Shown in pieces: positions 42,992 to 52,247 of a DNA stretch of 64,000 nt (position 1 is the stretch's first letter; each line of letters starts with the position of its first letter). Below the pieces are notes generated by a model, which saw only the letters and a program-made list of their open reading frames with translations, ran no database searches and was not told where the DNA came from. The translations under genes were made by a program, and so were the position numbers. The stretch is from Rouxiella aceris (GTDB lineage: Bacteria; Pseudomonadota; Gammaproteobacteria; Enterobacterales; Enterobacteriaceae), in the NCBI RefSeq assembly GCF_012933545.1, contig NZ_JAADJU010000003.1, positions 62,001 to 126,000 of the forward strand, written 5' to 3'.

Positions 42992-44744
42992 AACTGACTC
43001 CTTCGCGGGGTTCTCTCGGATAAAGCCCGGTCAGTCCGTGCAGGCTGGCCAGGTGGGCAAGGGTGGTAGCAAGGTGTTGCTCGCGTTGATCTGCGCTCCA
43101 GCCCAGTTCGCTGGCCAGCAGGATATTGATTTCGCTGACTCGTTGATGGGTTAGCTGGCCGCTGATCGCCAGTAAGGTTCTGCGCAGCAGCAGATCCTCC
43201 AGGGTTTGCACCTGTTCATGATGAATGAGATAGCGCAATTCATTGCAACTGTAATCGGCGAGCCCGCTAAGTGGCGCATCGGCAGACTGGCAGATAAAGG
43301 CGGCTATCTCTGCGGCGAGGGTGCCATAGCGCTGTAGCAATTGTTCTAGGCGGGCAGGCGGCAGCGGATAACGCTGGCCAAGGTCAGCCAGCCAGGCGGC
43401 CCGCCGATCGGCCGCAGGGTAGTTTTTGCCGCCGCCGATGGCCAACTGGTCAGTGCGGACTTTACGACTTTCTCCCAACAGATTGAGAACCTTGTCGGCG
43501 GCCTGTTCGCCAAATTTGCGAAAGGTGGTCCACTTGCCGCCCACCAGACACAGGGTGGTGAAATCCCGTCCTGCCTGCGGTGGCAGCAGGACCAGCGAGT
43601 GGTTGCGCGAGATGCGGCCATTGAGAGTGCTATCGCTGGCGGGCAGCGGACGTACACCGCTAAAGGTATAGAGCACGTCGTCATCTTTGACGTCAAATCC
43701 CGGAAAGACAAAGCGCAACGACTCAAGAATATAGCGCTGCTCTTCGGCGTCACAGACCACATCGTCCGGATTATCAACGCGAATGTCGGTGGAGCCGACC
43801 AGCACATGACCAAACCAGGGGAACATAATGCACACGCGGCCTTCCTGATTTTCGTAATAGACCATCTCGCCATTTAGCGCTGCCAGCAACTGTGGATGCC
43901 TGACGATCAGATGCGAACCTTTGGTGCCCCCGATCAGTTTTTTAGCGGGTTTGTCTACTGCCAGCCGCTGGTTAAGCTGATCTATCCAGGCTCCAGTGGC
44001 ATTGACCACCACATGTGGGCGCAGAGTAACGCGCTGACCGCTGAGGGTATCGAGCAGGGTGACGTTTTCGCCATCGCAGGACAGCAGTTGCAGATAGTTG
44101 AGGGCCAGCGCCTGGCTATTGGCTTGTTCAGCGTCGTTAATCAGTTCCACGCCCAGTCGCTCAGGGGCACTGATCCAGGCGTCATAATAGCTGGCACTGC
44201 ATTTTACCCAGTCGGCAAAATCGGGCCAGCGCGCCTGGGTTGCCCGCTGACTGTGTAGCTGATGATGGGGCATGGTGCCATATTGTCGGGTATAGAGATC
44301 GTACATGGCCAGCCCGGTTTTGATGATTAATGCACCGCGCCGCGAAGGGCGTTCACTCAGGCGGAAAAAACGTTTACCGGCGTTAATCAAACCGCCGCTC
44401 CAACTGTCGATAGGCACCGTGGTGCGCAGCGGTGCCACGTAATGGGGAGCATTGGCCAGCAAGCGATCACGCTCTTCCACCGACTCTTTCACCAATGAAA
44501 ACTCGCCGGTTTCCAGGTAGCGCAAACCACCATGGATCATCCGCGAGAGGGCCCCGCTGGCAGCCTGACACCAGTCACCCTGTTCAATCATAATCACCGG
44601 GATACCTTGTAGTGCCAGTTCGCGGAAGGTGCTGATGCCATTGATACCGCCACCGACAATTAGCACTGGTGTGGCACTCAGTTGCTGCATTTTGGCGATC
44701 TTTGTTGCTCGCGGCGTAGCGCCGGGTTCGGTCAGATTAACCAC
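42975..44744 (-). CDS. GlpD/EryB-like polyol-phosphate dehydrogenase
   Basis: Protein of 589 residues from a GTG at 44744, chosen for a near-perfect ribosome site AGGAGGTGAT; an upstream start would run back into the regulator gene. The FAD fold VLIVGGGINGISTFRELALQ is near residue 25. ALSRMIHGGLRYLETGEFSL and the C-terminal helical domain (ELRYLIHHEQVQTLEDLLLR) match glycerol-3-phosphate dehydrogenase GlpD and erythritol-phosphate dehydrogenase EryB. It probably oxidises the phosphorylated polyol and passes electrons to quinone at the membrane. It overlaps the regulator gene by 8 bases. Confidence 0.88.
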   Translation of the reverse strand: MVNLTEPGATPRATKIAKMQQLSATPVLIVGGGINGISTFRELALQGIPVIMIEQGDWCQAASGALSRMIHGGLRYLETGEFSLVKESVEERDRLLANAPHYVAPLRTTVPIDSWSGGLINAGKRFFRLSERPSRRGALIIKTGLAMYDLYTRQYGTMPHHQLHSQRATQARWPDFADWVKCSASYYDAWISAPERLGVELINDAEQANSQALALNYLQLLSCDGENVTLLDTLSGQRVTLRPHVVVNATGAWIDQLNQRLAVDKPAKKLIGGTKGSHLIVRHPQLLAALNGEMVYYENQEGRVCIMFPWFGHVLVGSTDIRVDNPDDVVCDAEEQRYILESLRFVFPGFDVKDDDVLYTFSGVRPLPASDSTLNGRISRNHSLVLLPPQAGRDFTTLCLVGGKWTTFRKFGEQAADKVLNLLGESRKVRTDQLAIGGGKNYPAADRRAAWLADLGQRYPLPPARLEQLLQRYGTLAAEIAAFICQSADAPLSGLADYSCNELRYLIHHEQVQTLEDLLLRRTLLAISGQLTHQRVSEINILLASELGWSADQREQHLATTLAHLASLHGLTGLYPREPREGVSYVSNA

Positions 44745-45726
44745 GATCACCTCCTGTGCCTGCCGCCAATTCCACCACGCCAGAGGCGGTCGCTTCATCG
44801 GTGACCAGACCTTTCAGATAATGTCCCTGCAGGGCGCAGTAAATAGGATCGACTTTATTGCTGCCGGCCACCACCGCAAAGGAGCGGGGGATGCGTTGCA
44901 GTTCCTGTAGCGTCAGGCCGACCAGCAAATTGTTATCGGCAAATTGTGCCGGTTGCCCCTGGGCGTTGAGTAACCAGGCCAACAATTCACTGCGTGCGCC
45001 ACTGGTTTCAATCTGCGCCGAGGCATGACGAGCCAACAGATTTAAATCATAGTAGCTGGAGCTGTCGCTATGGATAGAGCCAAGGCCGACCACGGCCAGC
45101 GTCGCTTCACGGGCTTTTTGCAGCACCTGATCCACCGCGCTGATGGCCATCAACATATCGCGCTGTTCGGCGGTATCGGCAAATAAGGGGGCATGGATCT
45201 GCCAGGCATGGCCACCGAGGCGGGCCGCCATTTCCGACGCGACGTGATTGACATCGGTATAGTGTTTGCCCTGAACGCAACCGAGGGCGGGGACGACCTG
45301 CACATCGTATTTGCGGTTTACCGTCAGCGCCTCGACCATGGCGCTGACCCCTTTGCCGCCGGTAATGGCAATCACATCACCGTCTTTAAGCTGGCTGAGT
45401 AAAAACTCGGCGGCGGCGGCACCGACTCCTTGCAGGCTGGCCTCTTCGTGACGGGCGGCATTGGGTGCCACCACCACCTGCTCGAGGCCACCAAGCTGTA
45501 TCAACCGTTGCTCCAGTTGATGGGCGCTCATCCAGGGGGACTTTATGGTGATTTCCACCATCCCGCTGTCGCGTCCCTGACGGATCATGCGGTTAATGGT
45601 GGCTACCGATAACCGGGTTTCGGTGGCGATTTCCGACTGTTTTTTTCCATCCTGGTAATACATCACCAGCACCCGATAGATCTGGCGAGCAGAACTAAAC
45701 GGCTGTAGCGCGTTGTCATATTCCAT
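44737..45726 (-). CDS. SorC-family regulator (EryD/LsrR-like)
   Basis: Protein of 329 residues. The N-terminal helix-turn-helix is at about residues 20-60 (YYQDGKKQSEIATETRLS, VATINRMIRQGRDSGMVEI). The C-terminal sugar-phosphate-binding domain includes DVIAITGGKGVSAMVEAL and VVGLGSIHSDSSSYYDLNLL. The family responds to a phosphorylated intermediate of the pathway. It is encoded between the transporter and the enzymes, as in sugar/polyol operons such as ery and lsr. Confidence 0.9.
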   Translation of the reverse strand: MEYDNALQPFSSARQIYRVLVMYYQDGKKQSEIATETRLSVATINRMIRQGRDSGMVEITIKSPWMSAHQLEQRLIQLGGLEQVVVAPNAARHEEASLQGVGAAAAEFLLSQLKDGDVIAITGGKGVSAMVEALTVNRKYDVQVVPALGCVQGKHYTDVNHVASEMAARLGGHAWQIHAPLFADTAEQRDMLMAISAVDQVLQKAREATLAVVGLGSIHSDSSSYYDLNLLARHASAQIETSGARSELLAWLLNAQGQPAQFADNNLLVGLTLQELQRIPRSFAVVAGSNKVDPIYCALQGHYLKGLVTDEATASGVVELAAGTGGDRG

Positions 45727-45742
45727 CAGTAATGGCTCCGCT

Positions 45743-46738
45743 TTAACGATACTTGGTCATAAGGTGGTCCAGAGAAACGGCGGCCAGCAAAATCAGGCCC
45801 TTAATCAGATCCTGCCAATAGACGGAAACGTTAATCAGGATCAGTGAACTGGTAACAATCGACAGCAGCGCCACCCCCAGCACCGCGCCGAGGATCGAGC
45901 CCGTGCCGCCTTTTAAACTGGCGCCGCCAATTACCGCAGCGGCAATCACATTCAGCTCCATGCCGACGCCAAAGGTCGGGGTGGCCGAGCCAAGACGCGC
46001 CATATAGATAATACCGGCAACCCCGGCCAGGGTGGATGTGAGCACCGTCACAAGTAATTTGATCTTATTGACTTTAATACCGGAATAGGCGGCGGCGCGC
46101 TCGTTGCTGCCGGTGTAAAACACTTTGCGAAAGGCGGTGGCTTTACGCAGCAGAAAATCAAACAACACCACCAGAATAAAAAATAGCACGATCACAAAGG
46201 GGATGCTGTACAGCGTACCCTGGCCGATAAATTTGAAACTTAACGGCAGGGTAAACAGTGACAACGGGGTGCCCTGGGTAATGATCATGCACAGACCGCG
46301 CACAATCACCATTGCCGCCAGCGAGGCGATAAAGTGACTTAACCCGATTTTGGTGACGGTCAGCCCCATTAAAAACCCCACCAATGCTGCCGCAGCAATA
46401 CCCGCCAGACTGGCCAGCCAGGGATCGACGCCACTAAGAAACAGCTGTCCGGCGACCACCATTGACAGGCAAACTACTGCCCCCACCGACAGATCGATGC
46501 CGCCGACAATCAGCAATATGGTCATGCCGACCACCACAATGCCTTCAATGGAGAACGACAGCAGCATGGCTTTCATATTTGCCCAGGTCAGAAAGTAGGG
46601 CGAAGTAAAGCTCATCACGATAAAAATCAGCACGATAATGGTCGTCAGCCCCACTTCGCGCTGCTTATGCAGTCCGCCCAGCCAGTAAAGCCGGGGTTTT
46701 GCAGGTGTTGCGGTATTCAAGGTGGTATTAATGGTCAT
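45743..46738 (-). CDS. Ribose-type ABC transporter permease (RbsC-like)
   Basis: Protein of 331 residues from the ATG at 46738 (GGAGGG upstream). About ten hydrophobic segments; typical text is VVGMTILLIVGGIDLSVGAV, FYTGSNERAAAYSGIKVNKI and NVIAAAVIGGASLKGGTGSI. Only one permease gene is present, unlike the lsr operon (LsrC and LsrD), so the channel is probably a homodimer. Confidence 0.93.
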   Translation of the reverse strand: MTINTTLNTATPAKPRLYWLGGLHKQREVGLTTIIVLIFIVMSFTSPYFLTWANMKAMLLSFSIEGIVVVGMTILLIVGGIDLSVGAVVCLSMVVAGQLFLSGVDPWLASLAGIAAAALVGFLMGLTVTKIGLSHFIASLAAMVIVRGLCMIITQGTPLSLFTLPLSFKFIGQGTLYSIPFVIVLFFILVVLFDFLLRKATAFRKVFYTGSNERAAAYSGIKVNKIKLLVTVLTSTLAGVAGIIYMARLGSATPTFGVGMELNVIAAAVIGGASLKGGTGSILGAVLGVALLSIVTSSLILINVSVYWQDLIKGLILLAAVSLDHLMTKYR

Positions 46739-46751
46739 AATCCCTCCGCTT

Positions 46752-48248
46752 TCAGGCGGCAACACCGGCTGCCAGCCGCATGATATTCTCTTCATTCATC
46801 GCATCAGCGCACACTTCGCCGCCGATCCGTCCTTCGTGGATCACGATAACGCGATCGCACAAGCCGATCAGTTCCGGTAATTCCGACGAGATCACCACCA
46901 CGCCAACGCCGCTTTGCGCCAGCTGGTGGAGGATCTGATAGATTTCTGCCTTGGCGCTAACGTCCACGCCGCGAGTGGGTTCATCGAAAAAGACGATCGC
47001 CGGATTGACCGACAAGATTTTTGCCAATGCCACTTTCTGCTGATTGCCGCCCGACAGCGAAGAAACCGCATCGCCAAACTGACCTTTTTTCAGCCTGACC
47101 TGCGCGGCGAGCCGCTCCGCCTGCTGTCGCTCACGCCGGTGGCTCAATAGCCCCCAGCGGCTGGAGAGCGGTTTGAGGTCGAGTGCGGAGATATTCCAGT
47201 CGATAGGCATATCCAGAAACAGCCCGGCGTCTTTGCGATCTTCCGACAGATAGACCATGCCTTGAGCAATGCTGTCGGCGTAGCGGGTCAATAGGGTTTT
47301 CTTGCCGTTGATCCGTACTTCGCCGCGTTGCCAGGGCAGCAAACCACATATCGCCTGAGCGATTTCGCTGCGTCCTGCGCCCATCAGGCCGCCAAAACCG
47401 AGGATCTCGCCGGGATAGAGGCTAAAGCTGATATCCTGAAAATGCCGTGCGGCGCACAGGCCGCTGACCTCCAGCCGCGCGGGTGCGCTGGGGGGCGGTC
47501 GTTTTGGCGGATACATTTGCGTCAACTCTCGGCCAACCAGACGGGTGATCACCTGGTCCGGCGTTAACTCACTCAGTGGTGAACTGGAGACGGTTTTACC
47601 ATCGCGCATAATGGTAATGTGTTGACAGAGCGAGAAAATTTCCGCCATTCGATGGCTGATATAAACAATGGCCATACCCCGCGCCTGTAGCTGGCGAATA
47701 ATTACAAACAACCGCTGCGCCTCGGGTTCGGTCAGCGCGGCTGTGGGTTCATCGAGGATCAAAATGCGGCAGTCGAGAGTCAGGGCTTTGGCGATTTCTA
47801 CCAACTGCTGCTGCGACAGCGACAGGGTGGCGACTTTACGGGTTACCGGGATCGCGGCCAGTTGGTCCATTACTGCCTGCGCCTTATTGCGCAGCCCTCG
47901 ATGGTCCATCAGCCCATGTCCCTGACTCGATTGCGCCATGCAGATATTTTCGTAGATCGAGATATCCGGGCAGAGGGCGATCTCCTGGTGTACCAGCCCG
48001 ATCCCCAGACGCTGTGCATCGGCCGGTGAGTGCAGAATCACCGGCTGACCGTCCAGCAATATCTCACCGCTGTCCGGGCGCAGAATGCCGTCAATAATAT
48101 TCATTAATGTCGATTTGCCAGCGCCGTTTTCCCCGGCCAGAGCGTGGATCTCCCCGGCGCGCAGTTGAAAATCGACCTGTTGTAGGGCTTTTACCGCGCC
48201 AAAAGCTTTACTGATGGCGCGCAAGGTCAAAATCGCGGAGGTGGTCAT
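46752..48248 (-). CDS. Ribose-type ABC transporter ATPase, two-domain (RbsA-like)
   Basis: Protein of 498 residues from the ATG at 48248 (AAGGGG upstream). Two ATPase domains: the first has GENGAGKSTLMNIID and LILDEPTAALTEPE, the second has FGGLMGAGRSEIAQAI, SLSGGNQQKVALAKIL and VFFDEPTRGVDVSAK. In this family the second Walker A is naturally degenerate. It powers the importer. Confidence 0.94.
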   Translation of the reverse strand: MTTSAILTLRAISKAFGAVKALQQVDFQLRAGEIHALAGENGAGKSTLMNIIDGILRPDSGEILLDGQPVILHSPADAQRLGIGLVHQEIALCPDISIYENICMAQSSQGHGLMDHRGLRNKAQAVMDQLAAIPVTRKVATLSLSQQQLVEIAKALTLDCRILILDEPTAALTEPEAQRLFVIIRQLQARGMAIVYISHRMAEIFSLCQHITIMRDGKTVSSSPLSELTPDQVITRLVGRELTQMYPPKRPPPSAPARLEVSGLCAARHFQDISFSLYPGEILGFGGLMGAGRSEIAQAICGLLPWQRGEVRINGKKTLLTRYADSIAQGMVYLSEDRKDAGLFLDMPIDWNISALDLKPLSSRWGLLSHRRERQQAERLAAQVRLKKGQFGDAVSSLSGGNQQKVALAKILSVNPAIVFFDEPTRGVDVSAKAEIYQILHQLAQSGVGVVVISSELPELIGLCDRVIVIHEGRIGGEVCADAMNEENIMRLAAGVAA

Positions 48249-48258
48249 GCTGTGCCCC

Positions 48259-49287
48259 TTACTCATTGATGCCTTTGCTGCCGCGGCGTTTCAGGTAACT
48301 GTCCCAGCGGAAATCATCGGCATTATCTTTGGTCACCACCGCGTAGCCATTATCCAGTAGCGGGAAGGCAAAGGGATTACTGCCGCTGCGTTTGGCGTCA
48401 TTCATCGGGTCAATCAGTTCGGGGTGGGCAGCCAAAAACAGGGTCATAAAGCCCATATAACCCTGCACGCCCTGATTGGGATCGATTGCCGCATAGACCT
48501 CACCGCTCTTGATCATATCCAGCACTTTGGCATTGACGTCGACGGTCATCACTTTCACTTTGCCACCGTTTTCTGCCACCGCCTGCGCCGCGCCAATCGC
48601 CGAGCTGGCTTCCGGCATAAACAGCACCGCCAGATTTGGATGTGCCTGCAAAATGGATAACACCGCGTTGTAGGCCTTTGAGGGATCCTGATTGGTGGCG
48701 GCGCGGGCGACCAACTGGGTCTGCGGGAAGGCGGTTTTCATTTCATTGATAAAGGCGCTGACCCGACGGTCATGATTATCCTGGCCCGGATTTTCCAGAA
48801 CGGCATATTCCCCTTTACCGGCGATGGCTTTACCCATTTCATCGGCGGCAGCTTTGCCCTCGCGAAAATTATCGGAGGTGATGTAGGCCACGCGCTTGCT
48901 GTTAGGCGAGTCGGCGGCAAAAGTCACCACCGGAATGCCCATTTCCGCGGCGCGATTAATTGGCTCAATAAAAGGATCGGGATTCATCGGGTGCAGAAAA
49001 ATACCGGCAGGTTTTTGCGCCAGCATCTGCTCAAAGCTGGTCAGCTGCTGGTTGACATCATAGGCTGGAGTACCGCCATAGACGGTTTTACATCCCAGTT
49101 GATGGGCTGCCTGCTTGAACATTTCATACACCGGAAACCAGTATTCGACGCCGGTAACCATCACATTCATATAGTAGGTTTCGCCGGGTTTACAGCGAAA
49201 CTGTGGCGTTTCGGGCGCCGCTTTCGCCAGTGGCATCAGGCTTAGGCTAGCCAGTAAGCAGGCGAAGAGCGCGTAACTTTTTTTCAT
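48259..49287 (-). CDS. Periplasmic sugar/polyol-binding protein (RbsB/LsrB type)
   Basis: Protein of 342 residues with a Sec signal peptide (MKKSYALFACLLASLSLMPL) ending at AKA. The type 1 binding-protein fold is shown by IFLHPMNPDPFIEPINRAAE, GIPVVTFAADSPNSKRVAYI and LFMPEASSAIGAAQAV. It is the first gene of the polyol operon. The ligand is probably a small polyol or ketose. Confidence 0.92.
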   Translation of the reverse strand: MKKSYALFACLLASLSLMPLAKAAPETPQFRCKPGETYYMNVMVTGVEYWFPVYEMFKQAAHQLGCKTVYGGTPAYDVNQQLTSFEQMLAQKPAGIFLHPMNPDPFIEPINRAAEMGIPVVTFAADSPNSKRVAYITSDNFREGKAAADEMGKAIAGKGEYAVLENPGQDNHDRRVSAFINEMKTAFPQTQLVARAATNQDPSKAYNAVLSILQAHPNLAVLFMPEASSAIGAAQAVAENGGKVKVMTVDVNAKVLDMIKSGEVYAAIDPNQGVQGYMGFMTLFLAAHPELIDPMNDAKRSGSNPFAFPLLDNGYAVVTKDNADDFRWDSYLKRRGSKGINE

Positions 49288-49663
49288 TTTTATTCCCCGT
49301 ATAACAGGTGAAATACAGGGCTCAGCCGTGACAGCAGACCTACGGAAAAACGAGCCGCGAGTAAGGGTGAAAATAATTTCATAGAGAAGAAATATATTTC
49401 AGTGACAGGTATAGGAGAAAAGATCGAGAAAGGGCAAAAAAATGTTCAAACAATGTTATCTAAATGTGATCAGGAGCAGTGGTTGACCCAATAGTGTGAT
49501 TGTCTTCTCAAATTATGAGATTTTGCGGGTGACAGTAAACAGACACTTACGCCGCAACCCTTGAGATATCTGGGTTTTTTTATCGTTTTTTTTGTGACGG
49601 ATCTCAAGTTTTATTAGCTACTGCCGTTAATTAAAGGTACTGGATCCTTGTTTGGAAACGCTC
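49288..49663. other. Divergent intergenic region, polyol operon/chemoreceptor
   Basis: About 376 AT-rich bases holding both promoters. TGTTATCTAAATGTGATCA at about 49453 resembles a weak CRP-like site. No clear operator for the SorC protein was picked out. Confidence 0.4.
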
Positions 49664-51451
49664 ATGTTCAAGACTATTCGTTCGCGCATTATGGTGGCTT
49701 GCATCGCAATTGTTATGTGTGCATTAGCTATCAATACTTTTCTGAGTTATACAGTTGCCAATAATTATAATAGCCAAGCGACGGACAGCACGCTGAATGC
49801 ACTAACGGCCAGCCATTCGCAGGGGATCAGCGATTGGGTCAGCCAAAAAACCGAGATGATTGCGTCGTTGCAGGCTGTGGCGCTGACCGATGATCCTATC
49901 CCGGTAATGAAGCTGATCGCCACTGCAGGCGATTTCACCAACGTTTATGTCGGTTATGCCAATAAAACCGCGAAATTCTCCGATCCGACCGGGGTTCCTG
50001 CCGATTATAACCCCACCGGTCGTCCGTGGTATAAGCAGGCAGAAAGCGCCGGGCATGCCGTGGTTACCCCGCCTTATATTGACGCCGGTACCGGCAAGCT
50101 GGTGGTGACTTTTGCCGTGCCGATTATGGAACAAGGCACTCTGAAAGGCATTGTTGCGGGTGACGTGTCAATGACCAGCGTGATCAACAACGTCAATACT
50201 ATCCATCCGACGCCAGCCAGTTTCGGTATGTTGGTAGACAGCACCGGGACCATTATTGCGCATCCCGATGCGGCGCTGACCTTAAAACCTTTTGCCTCAA
50301 TGGCTCATGAGTTGGATCTGCCGGCGTTATTGGCGGCCAAAGATGTGGTCGATATTCAGCTTAACGGTGCAGAAAAACGGCTGCGCGCTATGCCGGTCAA
50401 GGGCACCAACTGGTTTACACTGGTTATCCAGGATCAGAAAGAATCAACGGCAGGGATGCGCTCTTTGCTGACCTCGTCACTGATTACCCTGATTGTGATT
50501 GTGCTGGTTTCTGCCGGGATCATCGGTTTAATCATCAGTAAATCCTTTAAGCGCCTTTCGGTGGTTCGCGATACTTTGAATGCCATCAGCTCCGGCGAAG
50601 GGGATCTCAGTCAGCGCTTGCCGTCTGACGGCCATGATGAAGTCACCGAGATTGCGCATGCTTTCAATGTCTTTGTCGATAAGCTTAGCCGAGTGATGGT
50701 CGAGATCCGCAGCACCAGCGAATCGGTAAAAGTTGCCGCCGATGAGATTGCCGCCGGTAACAATGATCTGGCAGGACGTACAGAATCTGCCGCTGCCAAC
50801 TTGCAACAGACGGCAGCTTCTCTGGAGCAGATCACCGCCACGGTTTCGCAATCCGCCAGTTCTGCCAAGCAGGCCAGTGTTACGGCGAGAACCGCTTCTG
50901 ACGCAGCGACTCGCGGTGATGAAGTGGTGACCAAGGTGATCAACACCATGGACAGCATTGAAACGGCTTCCTCGAAGATTGGTGATATTACCAGCGTTAT
51001 CGACGGCATTGCCTTCCAGACCAATATCCTGGCGCTTAACGCCGCCGTTGAAGCTGCGCGTGCCGGAGAACAAGGCCGTGGGTTTGCGGTGGTCGCCAGC
51101 GAAGTGCGCAGTCTGGCGCAGCGCAGTGCCCAGGCAGCGAAAGAGATCAAAGTGTTGATCGACTCTACCGTCACCAGCGTGGCCTCAGGTTCTGCCCAGG
51201 TACGACTGGCCAGTGATAGCATGAGTGAGATTGTCAGCAATGTTGCCAACGTCAGCAGTGTAATGCTGGAAATCACCCATGCTGCCGAAGAGCAGATGCT
51301 GAGTATCAATGAGATCCATATCGCCATTACCCAGCTTGACGGTATGGTGCAGCAGAACGCTGCTATGGTCCAGGAGTCAACCAGTGCTGCTACGGCGTTG
51401 CAGGAACAGGCGACCGGGCTGGCAGTGTCGGTTGGCCATTTCAGAACCTGA
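49664..51451 (+). CDS. Methyl-accepting chemotaxis protein with dCache sensor
   Basis: Protein of 595 residues from the ATG at 49664; a TTG at 49652 would add four. Membrane segments are at about residues 10-30 and 275-300. The periplasmic sensor has [20 protein letters not shown] and [12 protein letters not shown], typical of dCache domains that bind amino acids or other small ligands. HAMP follows, then the signalling hairpin with the conserved tip [20 protein letters not shown]. There is no C-terminal NWETF tether for CheR. It lies beside a sugar/polyol operon, but no ligand link can be shown. Confidence 0.93.
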   Translation: MFKTIRSRIMVACIAIVMCALAINTFLSYTVANNYNSQATDSTLNALTASHSQGISDWVSQKTEMIASLQAVALTDDPIPVMKLIATAGDFTNVYVGYANKTAKFSDPTGVPADYNPTGRPWYKQAESAGHAVVTPPYIDAGTGKLVVTFAVPIMEQGTLKGIVAGDVSMTSVINNVNTIHPTPASFGMLVDSTGTIIAHPDAALTLKPFASMAHELDLPALLAAKDVVDIQLNGAEKRLRAMPVKGTNWFTLVIQDQKESTAGMRSLLTSSLITLIVIVLVSAGIIGLIISKSFKRLSVVRDTLNAISSGEGDLSQRLPSDGHDEVTEIAHAFNVFVDKLSRVMVEIRSTSESVKVAADEIAAGNNDLAGRTESAAANLQQTAASLEQITATVSQSASSAKQASVTARTASDAATRGDEVVTKVINTMDSIETASSKIGDITSVIDGIAFQTNILALNAAVEAARAGEQGRGFAVVASEVRSLAQRSAQAAKEIKVLIDSTVTSVASGSAQVRLASDSMSEIVSNVANVSSVMLEITHAAEEQMLSINEIHIAITQLDGMVQQNAAMVQESTSAATALQEQATGLAVSVGHFRT

Positions 51452-51474
51452 TCTGCGCTTGGTCTGAGTTAAGT

Positions 51475-51502
51475 AAAAAATCCACGCCCGCGTGGATTTT
51501 TT
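51475..51502 (+). terminator. Rho-independent terminator of the chemoreceptor gene
   Basis: AAAAAATCCACGC and GCGTGGATTTTTT form a perfect stem of 13 around two bases, usable in both directions. Confidence 0.93.
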
Positions 51503-51630
51503 ACTGCTGACAAAGTCCGTTATTAGGGAGAGTGCACCGTTGGGGTCGTAGCGGGCTTGCCCGCCGGAGCGCCCCTAGGTGTGCTATGCCCGGGTATCTC
51601 GATCATCAACACGACTTTGTCATCAAACTC

Positions 51631-51659
51631 AAATCCACGCTCCGGCGTGGATTTTTTTT
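51631..51659 (+). terminator. Second copy of the chemoreceptor-type terminator
   Basis: AATCCACGC-TCCG-GCGTGGATT followed by TTTTTTT. It is nearly the same hairpin as the one 150 bases upstream, with no gene between them. Confidence 0.9.
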
Positions 51660-52082
51660 GGCAGATTTACCCATGGATAATCACCTGTGCACTGGGAGCC
51701 ATATTATATTAATGCAGCCTGTAAGGGGGATATTAACGGCTAAATTGAATTGCATTAAATTATTGCCACGGCCTTATATTATTATATTGAATAATACGCC
51801 ATGGCATAATATATAAAATCCATTTTGCTTATAGCAAATAAACTAAAGCTATTCTGTGTTGAAAAGGACAATCACTGTGTTGAATGAGACAGCAGGTAAT
51901 TAGGCGTAACAAAAAGAATTATACTGCGATGCACTGTTGCGGTGCTTTATTGCCATGAAAAAGTGCAGGGCGGTTAAATATATGGGCTGTGAGTAATGCG
52001 TGTTTATTGCCGACTTGTCAGTCGAGGTTTTTTTTAGCACGCAGCAGCGGTGTTTATCATCGCTAATGGTTATCCGCAAAAA
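51660..52082. other. AT-rich upstream region of the amide/urea operon
   Basis: About 420 bases without a credible gene. It holds an NtrC-like site (51930-51946, listed separately) and an additional half-site TGTGCACTGGGA near 51685. The rest is AT-rich and may include bent DNA favoured by sigma-54 activation. Confidence 0.5.
51930..51946. promoter_or_regulatory. NtrC-like enhancer site
   Basis: TGCACTGTTGCGGTGCT matches the NtrC consensus TGCACYNNNNTGGTGCA except at two positions. It lies about 150 bases before the sigma-54 promoter, a normal enhancer distance. Confidence 0.65.
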
Positions 52083-52099
52083 TTGGCCTGGTTATTGCT
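52083..52099 (+). promoter_or_regulatory. Sigma-54 promoter of the amide/urea operon
   Basis: TTGGCCTGGTTATTGCT keeps TTGGC, the G and R positions and TTGCW of the consensus, with exactly 10 bases between GG and GC. Transcription would start close to 52110, just before the ANTAR RNA hairpins. Confidence 0.7.
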
Positions 52100-52111
52100 T
52101 TACTATTTTTA

Positions 52112-52165
52112 TTGCCCCAACGACGTGGCAAATACCCAATCGGAAACTCAGACAATGAAGTCTGA
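52112..52165 (+). ncRNA. ANTAR two-hexaloop RNA leader of the amide/urea operon
   Basis: Two hairpins each expose a six-base loop with A at position 1 and G at position 4, the mark of ANTAR target RNAs. The first (52112-52131) has stem TTGCC..GGCAA with a C-T mismatch, a C-G closing pair and loop AACGAC. The second (52148-52165) has stem TCAGAC/GTCTGA and loop AATGAA. The linker is 16 bases. Downstream, CTGAA (52162-52166) can instead pair with TTCAG (52175-52179), an alternative fold that would disrupt the second hairpin. An ANTAR protein gene lies at the end of the same operon. No strong T-run terminator was identified, so the exact off-state is not clear. Confidence 0.75.
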
Positions 52166-52247
52166 AGCGTATCCATTCAGCTGTGACACACCGGTTTCCC
52201 GGAAGCCTCTTTCCCATTATGTTTAACCACACATCCTTGAGGTTACT

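Larger units (their letters stand above)
51475..51659. repeat. Composite intergenic element bounded by two near-identical terminators
   Basis: The two ends carry ATCCACGC/GCGTGGAT hairpins with long T-runs. Inside them TGACAAAGTC (51505-51514) is the exact reverse complement of GACTTTGTCA (51613-51622). The core has GCGGGCTTGCCCGC, a REP-like hairpin, next to CGGAGCGCCCC. The layout suggests a duplicated or palindromic mobile intergenic repeat rather than two unrelated terminators. Confidence 0.6.

Noticed and set aside
40620-49287. Autoinducer-2 lsr operon
   Set aside because: The kinase, aldolase, regulator and importer are lsr-like, but LsrG and the second permease are missing and a GlpD/EryB-like dehydrogenase is present.
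51532-51816. Open reading frame of 94 codons after the chemoreceptor gene
   Set aside because: It runs through a strong terminator hairpin and its T-run, has no ribosome site and shows no family features.
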